A stretch of 46,269 nt of DNA. Source: an uncultured Prevotella sp. GTDB taxonomy: Bacteria; Bacteroidota; Bacteroidia; Bacteroidales; Bacteroidaceae. This document shows, piece by piece, positions 24,536 through 34,500 of the stretch (its first letter is position 1; each line of letters begins with the position of its first letter). A program made the position numbers and the translations under genes. The notes under the pieces are model-generated. The model had not been told where the DNA came from. It was given only the letters and a program-made list of their open reading frames with translations, and did no database searches. The stretch is taken from contig USJX01000015.1 in NCBI GenBank assembly GCA_900555035.1, positions 1-46,269 of the forward strand. Reading direction: 5' to 3'.

Positions 24536-27500
24536 TTACTTCATGATAATCTTGCTAACCTTCTTAGAACCATCGCTCAATGTTGTTACCACAACGTTGA
24601 TACCTCTCTGGAGCTTACCGATGAGCATACCGGCAGCGTTGTAGATCTTGGTACCCATTGTAGTGTTGCCAGCAGCGTTCTCAATATCCTTGATAGCTGT
24701 TACAGGCTCGTTAGGATCGTAACCAGCATACTCCAAGGTGAAGTTCTTGATGATTGTCCAGTCATTGGTTACCTTCACATCCTTGTATGCACCGATATAG
24801 AACTCACTCTTACCATCGTAAACAATCTTCAAAGGCTCTGTCTCATACTTAGAACCTACCTGCTCTGACTTGAAGAATGCCTGTGCAGTAATCATATTGT
24901 TAGGAATCCAGAGATTCTCTTCAGAAGTTGCACCCTCAACATACTTGACCATGCCATCAGTGCTACCAAGATGCGCATACTCGTTCAAGTTAGCCTCAGC
25001 AATCTGGCAAGCTGCGATAGGCTTCAAAGCCTCTGTTGCCTCGAATGTAGAATCGCTTGTTGCGAAGTAGAGGAATGCATTCTCGTTAACCTCATAACTC
25101 TTCACTGTCTCATCCTCATCAGCGAAAGCAGAAGGGTTGCTACCTGTACGATAGAAAGCCTTGCTCTTCAAGTAGTAAGTACCTGCAGGGAGACCTACAA
25201 TCTTCTGCTTCAAATCGAAGTCGCAGTTGAAGAACTCAGCAGCCTCAACATTATTACCTGCCTGGAAGCCGATATTACCCTTCTTCACTGTCCAACCAGT
25301 TTGATCCATGGTTGCGAAGTCGTTGTTAACGAGTACGTTAGAGATATCAACATGATTATCCTTAGAAGCCAACTTAGCATTGTCGTAGATAACATACTTC
25401 GTAACAGCCTCGTTCAAAGCCTGGATAGCAGCAGGAACATCAGCATCAGCTACAGTACCATCGTTGTAAGCAGCATCAGCAGAAGCCTTGGCAGCAGAGA
25501 ATACAGCCTTAGCCTCAGCAGAGGTCTTATAAACAGCCTCATTGTTATCGTAACGTGTCTGAGCGCTCTCTACAGCTGTGCCCAATGTCTGGTAAGCCTG
25601 AATAGAAGTATTTGCTGCAGCAATTGCATCAGCAGCAGCGTTGATAGTCTTGATAGAACCATTTTCCTTGAGATCAGTAATAGCTGACTCCAAGGTAGCA
25701 TGTACCTCAGCATTCATCTTAGAACCGAGGAGTGCAGTACCCTGCTCAATAACAGGACCAGAAACCTGATCGATGGCAGCCTGATCACCGCCGAGGAACT
25801 TCATAGAGAAGTTATCCCAGATTGCCCAGTCGCCTGCATTTGCGCTAGGACGCTTTGTTTCACGAACACCCATGCGAACAGTCTCACCTGCCTTCAAGAG
25901 AATTGTTACAGTGGTCTTGTAAGCCTCAGGGTTCTTCTCGCATGCATTCGCAAAGCCCTTCATTGAGTTAGGGATATATACCTCTTCACCTTCAGGTGTG
26001 GTATATTTATATTCATTATCAGCCTTCTCTGATTCTGTAACTCCGTATGTGAAAGGAGAAGCGAACTTGCTTTCCATGTTGTTAGCATAGAGAACGGCTG
26101 TGATATCCTCAGAACCATTTTCGTGAGCAGTTGCAGTAGCCTCATTCCAGGTTACACGCTGCATTGCCTGTGCAGAAATCTCGTAAACACCATCCTGAGG
26201 AGCTACAAACTCCTGATACATATCGAATGTGCCCTGGTAAGACTCGCAGTTCTTCCATTTTCCATCTACAACGGTAGCACCTGTCCAACCGTCTTTACCA
26301 CTATCGAATGTAGGGTTCTGGAGCATGTAGGTCAAATCTGTACCCGCTGTAATGCTCTGCTTGCGAGACAAATCAAGCTCTGTCTTCAGCTTACCCATAT
26401 ACTCATCAATCTGGTCGTTATCAAGAGAGAGACTAGTGCCAATCAGAACCTCGAGCGTAGTACCATCGCCGCAATCATCCAACAATGCCTGCAAAGCATC
26501 AGTAGCATTGCCGCCCTCGGCCAGGAAGTTCTGGATTTCATCATTCAATGTACTCAACTCAGCATACTTGGCTGCACTAGCGTTCATAACAGCTACTGCC
26601 TCCTGAATCTTAGCCTTCAATGCCAAGATTTCTTCCTTAGAAGCATCTGTTGTCATGTTCATACCTTCCTCTGCAAGCTCGTTTACGGTATCAACATATC
26701 CCAGATAAGCAACAGCTGTTTCAGCAGTACTCTGTGCATCAGTAGCTACACCCTGCATATCGAGAAGATACATCATCTGTGCATCAGCACCATAATAATC
26801 TACCTGGAACTCATCAACGAACAACCAGTTGGCTGTAGTATTCTCAAGCTTGAGACCGAAGTTTACGTTCTCGCCTTCCTTCACCTCGAACATGAATTCA
26901 AACTTCTGAGGAGCACCTGGATCTGTAGCAACAACCTTAGAATTTTCCTTAGAGCTGGTGTTAGCAAAGAGAGTTACACCCTCTACCTTATAACCAGCAC
27001 CCTTGTCCTGCTGGCAAGCCATTGCATAGCAAGAAATCTTGTAAGCACCTGCTGGCAAGTTGGTTAATGTCTGTGAAAGGTAACCATCACTCAAATGACC
27101 TGTACCAGGTTTATCGCCTGCCTCTGGGTTAGAAGATGCACTAATCCAACGCTCGATGAATGTGCCTGTCTCGAAGCCGTCAGGAGCGGTATATTTAGCT
27201 GACTGCTTCTGCCAGTTGGTACCATGACCACCAGAACCTACGTTACCATTCGCATCGTAAACGCAATCGTGATCCCAGCCGCTCACAGCATCACAGTTGG
27301 CATTTGTAATGAACTCATTGAGACTTACAGGATTTTCTGCTGTAGCAGTACCCAAAGTCACATTACGGCGAACATCACTGATATAACGCATAGCGTTTCT
27401 CAAATCTGCATAAGAAGCATTAGGGTTGTTATAAGCCTCGATAGCCTTAGGGATAACCAAGCCCTCGTCGATGGCATCGTTGATAGCAGGCATCAGCTTA

Positions 27501-28129
27501 TCCAAACGATAGAAATAAGTAACAGGATATGCCTCCCACTCTACACCATACTCAGATGCGCCCTCTGCATGCATGTTCAAGGCAGGACGGAACAACTGGT
27601 CAACAGCATCTTCTCCCTTGCCATCCTTACCTGTATCATTAGGATTCCAGCCAGCACGGGTGTTGCTTGTATTCTTCAAGTTGGCGATGGTATCTGCCTG
27701 AATCTCAAAGCGCTTGCTGCCGTCCTTTGTCCAAATCTCCCAATTGCATTTTTCAATGCCCTGGTTTTTATAATCTACATAAGAATTACCGCCGTTCTCA
27801 TCAAAACTGTTGGTAAAAATCTTTCTACCGTAAGTATCATCAGCAGAATTATTGAACAAGGTAAAAGTACCATTAGGAACATCCTTTGTCTTGTTAGGAA
27901 CGATGGCAATAGCCATACCCTTGTCACCCAAACTTGTCTGGGTGCCATAAGCATTGCTGTTAACAAGCCATTTCTGTGCCTTTACATTGTAAACATACAC
28001 TGTGTCAGTACCATCCAACTTCAACTGAACTGGGTCAGGGAATGCTGGTGCTTCAACTTTCTGTGCCTGTGCCTCTGTAGCACCGATGCCGGCTGCTAAG
28101 ATGGCTGAGAAAAGTAAACGTTTGTCCAT
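24536..28129 (-). CDS. Large secreted modular protein, three putative binding modules, no catalytic domain seen
   Basis: The 1197-residue protein starts with the signal peptide MDKRLLFSAILAAGIGATEA. Residues about 35-210 are a beta-rich N-terminal region (TDTVYVYNVKAQKWLVN). Three modules of the type shared with the neighbouring enzymes follow: about 268-455 (GWDHDC to FVDEFQVDYYG), 595-780 (YMLQNPTFDSGKDGW to WDNFSMKFLG) and 930-1160 (DISNVLVNNDF to IKNFTLEYAGY). They are separated by Ala/Glu-rich helical linkers with FIVAR-like character. The tail (KIYNAAGMLIGKLQRGINVV) is T9SS-like. No glycosidase signature was found. It is the first leftward gene from the divergent promoter, so a surface glycan-binding or scaffold role is likely. 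Codon use is more AT-rich and Cys-poor than in the next genes. Confidence 0.7.
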   Translation of the reverse strand: MDKRLLFSAILAAGIGATEAQAQKVEAPAFPDPVQLKLDGTDTVYVYNVKAQKWLVNSNAYGTQTSLGDKGMAIAIVPNKTKDVPNGTFTLFNNSADDTYGRKIFTNSFDENGGNSYVDYKNQGIEKCNWEIWTKDGSKRFEIQADTIANLKNTSNTRAGWNPNDTGKDGKGEDAVDQLFRPALNMHAEGASEYGVEWEAYPVTYFYRLDKLMPAINDAIDEGLVIPKAIEAYNNPNASYADLRNAMRYISDVRRNVTLGTATAENPVSLNEFITNANCDAVSGWDHDCVYDANGNVGSGGHGTNWQKQSAKYTAPDGFETGTFIERWISASSNPEAGDKPGTGHLSDGYLSQTLTNLPAGAYKISCYAMACQQDKGAGYKVEGVTLFANTSSKENSKVVATDPGAPQKFEFMFEVKEGENVNFGLKLENTTANWLFVDEFQVDYYGADAQMMYLLDMQGVATDAQSTAETAVAYLGYVDTVNELAEEGMNMTTDASKEEILALKAKIQEAVAVMNASAAKYAELSTLNDEIQNFLAEGGNATDALQALLDDCGDGTTLEVLIGTSLSLDNDQIDEYMGKLKTELDLSRKQSITAGTDLTYMLQNPTFDSGKDGWTGATVVDGKWKNCESYQGTFDMYQEFVAPQDGVYEISAQAMQRVTWNEATATAHENGSEDITAVLYANNMESKFASPFTYGVTESEKADNEYKYTTPEGEEVYIPNSMKGFANACEKNPEAYKTTVTILLKAGETVRMGVRETKRPSANAGDWAIWDNFSMKFLGGDQAAIDQVSGPVIEQGTALLGSKMNAEVHATLESAITDLKENGSIKTINAAADAIAAANTSIQAYQTLGTAVESAQTRYDNNEAVYKTSAEAKAVFSAAKASADAAYNDGTVADADVPAAIQALNEAVTKYVIYDNAKLASKDNHVDISNVLVNNDFATMDQTGWTVKKGNIGFQAGNNVEAAEFFNCDFDLKQKIVGLPAGTYYLKSKAFYRTGSNPSAFADEDETVKSYEVNENAFLYFATSDSTFEATEALKPIAACQIAEANLNEYAHLGSTDGMVKYVEGATSEENLWIPNNMITAQAFFKSEQVGSKYETEPLKIVYDGKSEFYIGAYKDVKVTNDWTIIKNFTLEYAGYDPNEPVTAIKDIENAAGNTTMGTKIYNAAGMLIGKLQRGINVVVTTLSDGSKKVSKIIMK

Positions 28130-28200
28130 TGCTATTTGGTTTAAATTTTGGTTTGAGAAGTAGTTAGCTTCTTAACTCTATTGAATAATTGATTTGCTTG

Positions 28201-28230
28201 CAAAATTAGCAATAAAATGAATACATGCAA
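28201..28230 (-). promoter_or_regulatory. Leftward PUL promoter
   Basis: On the minus strand TTG (28230-28228), 19 nt and TAATTTTG (28208-28201) match the Bacteroidetes consensus. The start would be near 28195, with a leader of about 65 nt before ATG 28129. The remaining bases to 28419 are AT-rich with no coding signal seen. Confidence 0.75.
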
Positions 28231-28419
28231 CTTTTTCGGGTGGAAATCTACACTAAATTTAGATTATTTAACTAAAACCAAACTATTTCTGAACTAAGAA
28301 AAGAGTGTTACCTTATTTTATAAGTGTCGTTTTACGACAAATGTGCTTTTTAAGTTAGCACAAAAAAGCAGACAACAAGCAACCCTTTGTGTTAAACATA
28401 GTTAAGGAAACAGGATTTC

Positions 28420-28433
28420 TTGATTAAAATCAA
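28420..28433. promoter_or_regulatory. Palindrome upstream of the rightward PUL promoter
   Basis: TTGATT-AA-AATCAA is a perfect inverted repeat 21 nt upstream of the rightward -7 box. It lies where an activator or repressor of the divergent PUL promoters could bind. A similar TTGATTA/TAATCAA pair surrounds the HU-like promoter. Confidence 0.4.
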
Positions 28434-28454
28434 CTAAGTTTCTTAAAAACTTGT

Positions 28455-28462
28455 TATCTTTG
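28455..28462 (+). promoter_or_regulatory. Rightward PUL promoter, -7 box
   Basis: TATCTTTG fits TAnnTTTG and is followed by CACC, giving a start near 28468. No TTTG stands at the right distance upstream, so this promoter may depend on an activator. Confidence 0.65.
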
Positions 28463-28509
28463 CACCTGATAAACTAACAGGCATCAACTATAAATAAAAA
28501 TAAATCAAT

Positions 28510-28659
28510 ATGCAGAGCATTTATGATCAAATCTCAATAGGTAGAATGCTATTTTCTACGCTGTTTTCAGGAAGTATCTTTCACGTCAGTTCTCCCCAAA
28601 AAGGTGGAGCTTACGTAATCATACCCAGTGTTACTAGCAATAAACCAAACATCAAATAA
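28510..28659 (+). CDS. 49-codon small ORF in the leader of the SusC/D operon
   Basis: ATG 28510 to TAA 28657-28659 encodes a 49-residue peptide (MQSIYDQISIGRMLFSTLFS, GSIFHVSSPQKGGAYVIIPS, VTSNKPNIK). It lies between the promoter and the first fasciclin gene and ends 7 nt before that ATG, so it could be a translated leader or a small protein. I recognise no homolog, and coding status is uncertain. Confidence 0.35.
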   Translation: MQSIYDQISIGRMLFSTLFSGSIFHVSSPQKGGAYVIIPSVTSNKPNIK

Positions 28660-28666
28660 ATAAAAC

Positions 28667-31549
28667 ATGAGCAACCGTTTAATTAAAGATTCGCATTTCG
28701 CGATCATCGGTATGTGCGCAGCATTGGCCCTAGGTGGCTTCAATGCCTGCACCGACTCTTACGACCTTGACGAACAGGGAAACAATCCTGAATGGTTGGG
28801 CAAGAGTATCTACGAAGAGCTGCAAAACCCTAGCGGTACCAGCCTTCATGGTACTTTCAACACCTACCTCAAGCTGATTGACGACCTGGGTTACAAGGAA
28901 GTGATGTCGAAGACGGGTTCAAAGACTGTGTTCGTTGCCAACGACTCAGCTTTCAACAAGTTCTTCGAAAGTAATTCATGGGGCGTACGTTCGTACGAAG
29001 AGCTGACTACCCCTATGAAAAAACAACTCTTCTATGCTTCCGTGCTGGATAACGCTATCCAGACAGAGATGCTTTCTAACGTGGAAAGCAACGGAGGCGT
29101 CCTCTCTAGAGGTATTGCACTGAAGCACCAGACTTCTGCCAATGCCATTGATACGGTATATCATTTCTACAACCGCGGCGTGATGCCACAGAACAACTCC
29201 TACTGGGATAAGTATATCGACGGCATCGATGTGGTGATGGACAACACCCGTCCGATGATGGTACACTTCACCCAGGAGCAGATGCTGAACAACGGTATCA
29301 CCGACAACGACTTCTCCGTAATCACCGGTCGTCCTTACGATGGCAGTACCTACATCTTCAAGAACAAGGTCATCGCCAGCGACATCACCTGTCTGAACGG
29401 TTACCTGAACCAGACAGACGGCGTTATCGTGCCTCCAGGCAACCTGGCACAGATGCTTCGCGAAAGTTCGGATACAAAATGGTTCAGCCGTATGCTCGAC
29501 CGTTTCTGTGCACCTTACTACGATGCACAAACCACCCTTAACTACAACGACAATGCCAAGCTCAACAACACCCACCAGATTGACTCCATCTATCAGTGGC
29601 GTTACTTCAGCGAGCGTTCGCAGGGAGCACAGGCATTGGAGCGTGACCCACAGGGCGTGAAGCTTCCAACAGACAAGCTCTTAAGATTCGACCCGGGATG
29701 GAACCAGTATTACAGTTCATACGGCACCATGCTCGCCGATATGGGTACCATGTTTGTTCCTACCGACAAATCCATAAAAGACTATTTCACCAATCCGTCT
29801 AACGGTGGTTACAACATCATGAAGCTCTACGCCAAGAAGCCAATCGATGACAACGACGATCACTTCGCAGAGAACCTGGATAGCATTCCTAGCAATATCA
29901 TCCGTTCGTTCGTGAACAACCTGATGAATGCATCCTTCGTACAGTCAGTGCCAAGCAAGTTTGGTACCATCATGGACGAGGCGAGTGACCCTATCGGCAT
30001 CACAACAGGTGACATCTGCAAGACCACCAACGGCGCATACGACGTGAGAATCGCCAACAACGGTGCCATCTACATGCTCGACCGCGTGGTTCCACCTATT
30101 TCATATAATATCGTATCAACCCCAGCCTTGCTGCGTAAGGCACGCGACCTGGGTGTGATCAACTGGGCCATCCAGGACAAGAGCAACCTGAAGGTGAACT
30201 TCTACGCCTACCTGCGTGCCAGCACAGCCAACTATGCGCTGTTCCTGCCAGACAACCACGCTTTCTGCGGCAGAGGTGATTTCTACTATGTAGATCCAGT
30301 TTCACTGGGCAAGAACTACAAGGAAGGTCCTCGAGTGCTCCACTTCTATTATAAAGATGTGAACAAGGACAATATCATCTCGGCATCTGCCTTCAAGTAC
30401 AACCCTACCAATGGTTCCATCAGCGAAGATTCAACCATCGTAACAGTGGGTGAGGTGACCGACCGACTGATTGATATCCTGAACTATCACACCGTATCTC
30501 TTGCACAGGGCGAGAAGTTCGGCAAGAACAGATTCTACAAGACCAAGCATGGCGGTGAAATCGAAATCAGCGGTACAGGCGTTGGCGCTACCGTGAAGAG
30601 CGGTGCTCAGATCAACGGCATGGCAGGCATGAACGCTTTGCCAGCTTCAGAAATCAAGGAAGCTACTACCGACTACAGCAATGGTAGCACCTTCGTGATC
30701 AACCACGTGATTCAGGCTCCACAAACCAGCGTATTCGGCTGCTTGAGCAATCACAGCCAGTTCAGCAAGTTCATGGATTTGTGTATGCCAGCCGACTTGA
30801 GCTCTATCCTTACCAGCATCGGTATCTCTACCAACGAGCAGAAGCAGTTTACCGTGTTCACCAACCAGTTTGATGCAAACATCAACACGAACAAGCAGTA
30901 CGACTGCCTCGATTACAACGTAGCGTTCTTCAACACATACAACTACACGCTGTATGCACCAAACAACGAAGCTATGGACGAAGCCTTCAAGCGCGGTCTT
31001 CCTACCTGGGAGCAGGTGCAGCAGGTACTCGCCGATGCAGAGCATGCTTCAAGCGACCAGCAGTTGGCAGCCAAGGCAAAGGCAAAGGATATGGTGGAGG
31101 CCATCAGAAACTTCATCCGCTACCACTTCCAGGACTTCGCGCTCTATGCCGACAACACTGTGGATTTCGGAGATGCTCCTGAAACCAACGGCAAGTACCG
31201 CTTCCAGACATCCTGCGTAGATGGCACCGTATATAAGCGTCTGAACGTGAGCGGCGGAAGCGACAAGCTCCATGTAACCGACATCGCCGGCAACACCATT
31301 ACCATCAATGGCAACGACAGCAAGAAGCTCGTGAACTACATGACTCGTGACTACACCTTCTACAGGTCGATGATCAACACCTCATCATTCACAGCCATCC
31401 ATGAGATTTCCGAGCCACTCTGCATCAACACAAGCAAGCGCTACGACGACCGCTTTGCCAGCAACACCGAAGCTGCCAAGCAAGCACGAATCAAGCGCCT
31501 CAACGCTTTGTACTATGCCCAGAAGCACGGACAGAAGTACTACAAATAA
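28667..31549 (+). CDS. Fasciclin-domain surface lipoprotein (first gene of SusC/D operon)
   Basis: The N-terminus ends in LGGFNAC, a lipobox with Cys28, followed by the acidic TDSYDLDE stretch that acts as a surface-export signal in Bacteroidetes lipoproteins. Residues about 60-260 resemble a fasciclin (FAS1) domain (TYLKLIDDLGYKEVM, KTVFVANDSAFNKFF, DGVIVP). Further FAS1-like units appear about 330-520 (MFVPTDKSIKDYF) and 690-900 (YTLYAPNNEAMDEAF, FIRYHFQDF). At 960 residues it is the largest of three such proteins here. Fasciclin domains mediate adhesion in many organisms; in PULs such lipoproteins probably bind glycan or glycoprotein beside SusC/D. The SusC gene follows after 24 nt, indicating one operon. 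Confidence 0.82.
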   Translation: MSNRLIKDSHFAIIGMCAALALGGFNACTDSYDLDEQGNNPEWLGKSIYEELQNPSGTSLHGTFNTYLKLIDDLGYKEVMSKTGSKTVFVANDSAFNKFFESNSWGVRSYEELTTPMKKQLFYASVLDNAIQTEMLSNVESNGGVLSRGIALKHQTSANAIDTVYHFYNRGVMPQNNSYWDKYIDGIDVVMDNTRPMMVHFTQEQMLNNGITDNDFSVITGRPYDGSTYIFKNKVIASDITCLNGYLNQTDGVIVPPGNLAQMLRESSDTKWFSRMLDRFCAPYYDAQTTLNYNDNAKLNNTHQIDSIYQWRYFSERSQGAQALERDPQGVKLPTDKLLRFDPGWNQYYSSYGTMLADMGTMFVPTDKSIKDYFTNPSNGGYNIMKLYAKKPIDDNDDHFAENLDSIPSNIIRSFVNNLMNASFVQSVPSKFGTIMDEASDPIGITTGDICKTTNGAYDVRIANNGAIYMLDRVVPPISYNIVSTPALLRKARDLGVINWAIQDKSNLKVNFYAYLRASTANYALFLPDNHAFCGRGDFYYVDPVSLGKNYKEGPRVLHFYYKDVNKDNIISASAFKYNPTNGSISEDSTIVTVGEVTDRLIDILNYHTVSLAQGEKFGKNRFYKTKHGGEIEISGTGVGATVKSGAQINGMAGMNALPASEIKEATTDYSNGSTFVINHVIQAPQTSVFGCLSNHSQFSKFMDLCMPADLSSILTSIGISTNEQKQFTVFTNQFDANINTNKQYDCLDYNVAFFNTYNYTLYAPNNEAMDEAFKRGLPTWEQVQQVLADAEHASSDQQLAAKAKAKDMVEAIRNFIRYHFQDFALYADNTVDFGDAPETNGKYRFQTSCVDGTVYKRLNVSGGSDKLHVTDIAGNTITINGNDSKKLVNYMTRDYTFYRSMINTSSFTAIHEISEPLCINTSKRYDDRFASNTEAAKQARIKRLNALYYAQKHGQKYYK

Positions 31550-31573
31550 ATTCACAATCAAGCATGTAATATA

Positions 31574-34500
31574 ATGAACAATATAAGAACATATCTTACA
31601 GCAGCCGCCCTGTGCAGCACCATGACCATCGCCGCCCAAGGGCAGCGTGTATCAGGTACTGTATCCGACGAGTTTGGTCCTGTGATTGGCTGTAACGTCA
31701 TCGAGAAGGATGCCAACAACCGTAACGTCAACGCTACTGTTACCGACGTGAACGGTAACTTCCAGCTGACAGTGAAAAATCCAAAGCACAAACTCGTTGT
31801 CACCTTCGTGGGTTACAAGCCATACTCTAAGGTGATCGGCTCACAAACCAACTTCGAAATCAAGCTGAAGGATGAGAACCAGATTGAAGCAGTTACCGTG
31901 GTTGCCAAGCAGCGCTTCCGTGGCGATGGTTTGAGCATTCCTAAGAACGAGCTTTCTGTGGCTACACAGACCTTGAACATGAACAAGGTGGATGGTCTTG
32001 CTTTTACCAGTGCCGATGAGGCGCTGCAGGGTCAGATTGCAGGTCTCGATATCGTGGCCAACTCTGGTAACCTGGGTGCCGGTACTACCATGCGTATGCG
32101 TGGTGTAACCACCATCAACGGTTCTTCTGAGCCTCTGATCGTAGTTAACGGCAACATCATGGATGTGCCGGGTGCCGAGAACACCGACTGGTCAACCGCT
32201 ACGGAGGAGACCTACAGCTCTCTGCTTTCCATCAACGTGAACGATATCGAGAGCATCGACATCCTGAAGGATGCTGCCGCTACCGCCATCTGGGGTGCAC
32301 GTGGTGCCAACGGTGTCATCAGTATCAAGACCAAGCGCGGTAAGCGCGGAAAGATCCGCATCAACTATAACTTCATGCTCCAGGGCACCTGGCAGCCAAA
32401 TGGTTACAATCTGCTTACCGGTGATGAATACACCATGCTGATGAAGGAGGAGTTGTATAACCCTACACAGAATCCTTCGGCTACCACCAACATCAACGAG
32501 TTGAACTACAACAAGAGCTGGGCAGAATACAACAACTGGAATGACAATACCGACTGGGTAGATGCAGTGCGCAAGATGGGTTGGAACCAGACACATGGTA
32601 TCACCATCTCGGGTGGTGGCGAAAAGGCAACCTTCCGTATCTCTGCCAACTACGACCACCAGTTGGGTACCATCATCAAGCAGCAGCTCGACCGATTCTC
32701 AACCCGCTTGAGTTTGGATTACTACGTGAGCGACCGCATCAAGTTCTCTACCGAGTTCCCTCTTACTTATACCAAGAACCAGAAGAACTACGGTAACAAC
32801 ATCCTGGGCAAGGCTTTGCAGATGGCACCTAACATGAGTATCTACCGTGAGGATGCCAACGGCTTCGATACCAACGAATACTACATCATGCTGCCGGAAG
32901 GCAAGGAGGGTGCAGGTTCTACCGTGAGCGGTACTTCTTCAGAGCAGTTGAAGTCAGTGCGCGGCATCGGTAACCCTGTTGCCATCGCCAACCTGGCTTA
33001 CGACAACGAGACCACCTATCGTATCAACCCTGAGTTCAAGCTCAACTACTATCTGATGGGTACAGAGGAGCGCAAGACACGCCTCGACTACGAGGGAAGC
33101 GTTTATCTCGATGTCTATTCAAAGAGCAACCCTACCTGGTATCCAGGTTCCCTTTCTACTGCAGGATGGGAGGATTCCGGCTACAACCGCTATGCGATGG
33201 ACGACTACAACTCGCTGGCATTCACCACCCGCCACCAGCTCATCTTCACCCCATGGTTGGGTAACGACCTGGCTTGGACGATGCTGGGACGATGGGAGAT
33301 GACCAAGGGTAACGGCTACGGCCAGAACGTAACCGAGAACCAGTTGCCTGACGGCGTAAGCTCACCTACGGTGCCAGCTTACCTCCGCAACATGTCAACC
33401 AGCAACGGCGAGTGGCGCGGTATGAGTGGTGTGTTCTCTACCCATATTTCTTATAAGACCCGTTACAATGCCGACTTCACCGTGCGTGCCGATGGTACCA
33501 CCAAGTTTGGCAAGAACAACAAGTGGGGTTACTTCCCTGGTGTATCCGTGCGTTGGAACATCAGCGATGAGCCTTGGATGCGCTGGTCACGCAATGTGCT
33601 CTCCATGCTCGCCGTACGCCCATCATGGGGTGTGAACGGTAAGGCTCCTAGCAGCGAGTACCTGCAGTATGCCAAGTACGTAGCCGGCAGCATCTATGGT
33701 AACGGTACCACTACCCAGACAGCTACCAAGGTAGATGGCTTGCAGCTGGTAGATTTGAAATGGGAGAAGACCACTTCTTGGAACCTCGGTGCCAACCTGG
33801 GTCTCTTCGACGATAAGCTGGAGGCTGACTTCAACTACTACTACAAGAAGACCAACGACCTGCTGAACTCCGGTGTGAGCATCGCCTCACAGACAGGTTT
33901 TGCCAACCTGGCATGGAAGAACATCGGTTCGATGGAAAACAAGGGTTGGGAGTTGAACATCCAGGGCAACCGATTCATCAAGGCAGGCAAGTTCTCGATG
34001 AGCGCCAGCTTCAACGTGGCTCAGAACTTCAACAAGATTACCGAGATGGATCCTACCGTGCTCGACGGTATCAATGAAGACTGGACAGCCGACAGCCGCG
34101 GTAGGTACTTCAAGCGTATCCAGGTGGGTAACGCACTGGGTTCAATCTTCGGATTGCGCGCTCACGGAGTATATCAATATACCTACGACTACCTGACCAA
34201 CCTCCGCCGCCAGAACAACTGGAGCAACAGCCAGCTGGTTGACTACATCAACAACGAGTTCCTGCCATCGGGCAAGACAGCTCCTGTGGCACTGAACAAG
34301 GAAGGCAAGGTAATCACCGGTTCCGACGGTTCACCACTGCGCATGACCTACAACTCAAGCAACGGTAGTGAGACCTACAAGTTCGACGGTGGTGACGTGA
34401 TTTACGAGGATGTGAACAAGGATGGTACCATCAACTCACTGGATATGGTATATCTGGGCAATTCCAACCCTAAGTTCTCGGGAGGTTTCGGATTCACCTT

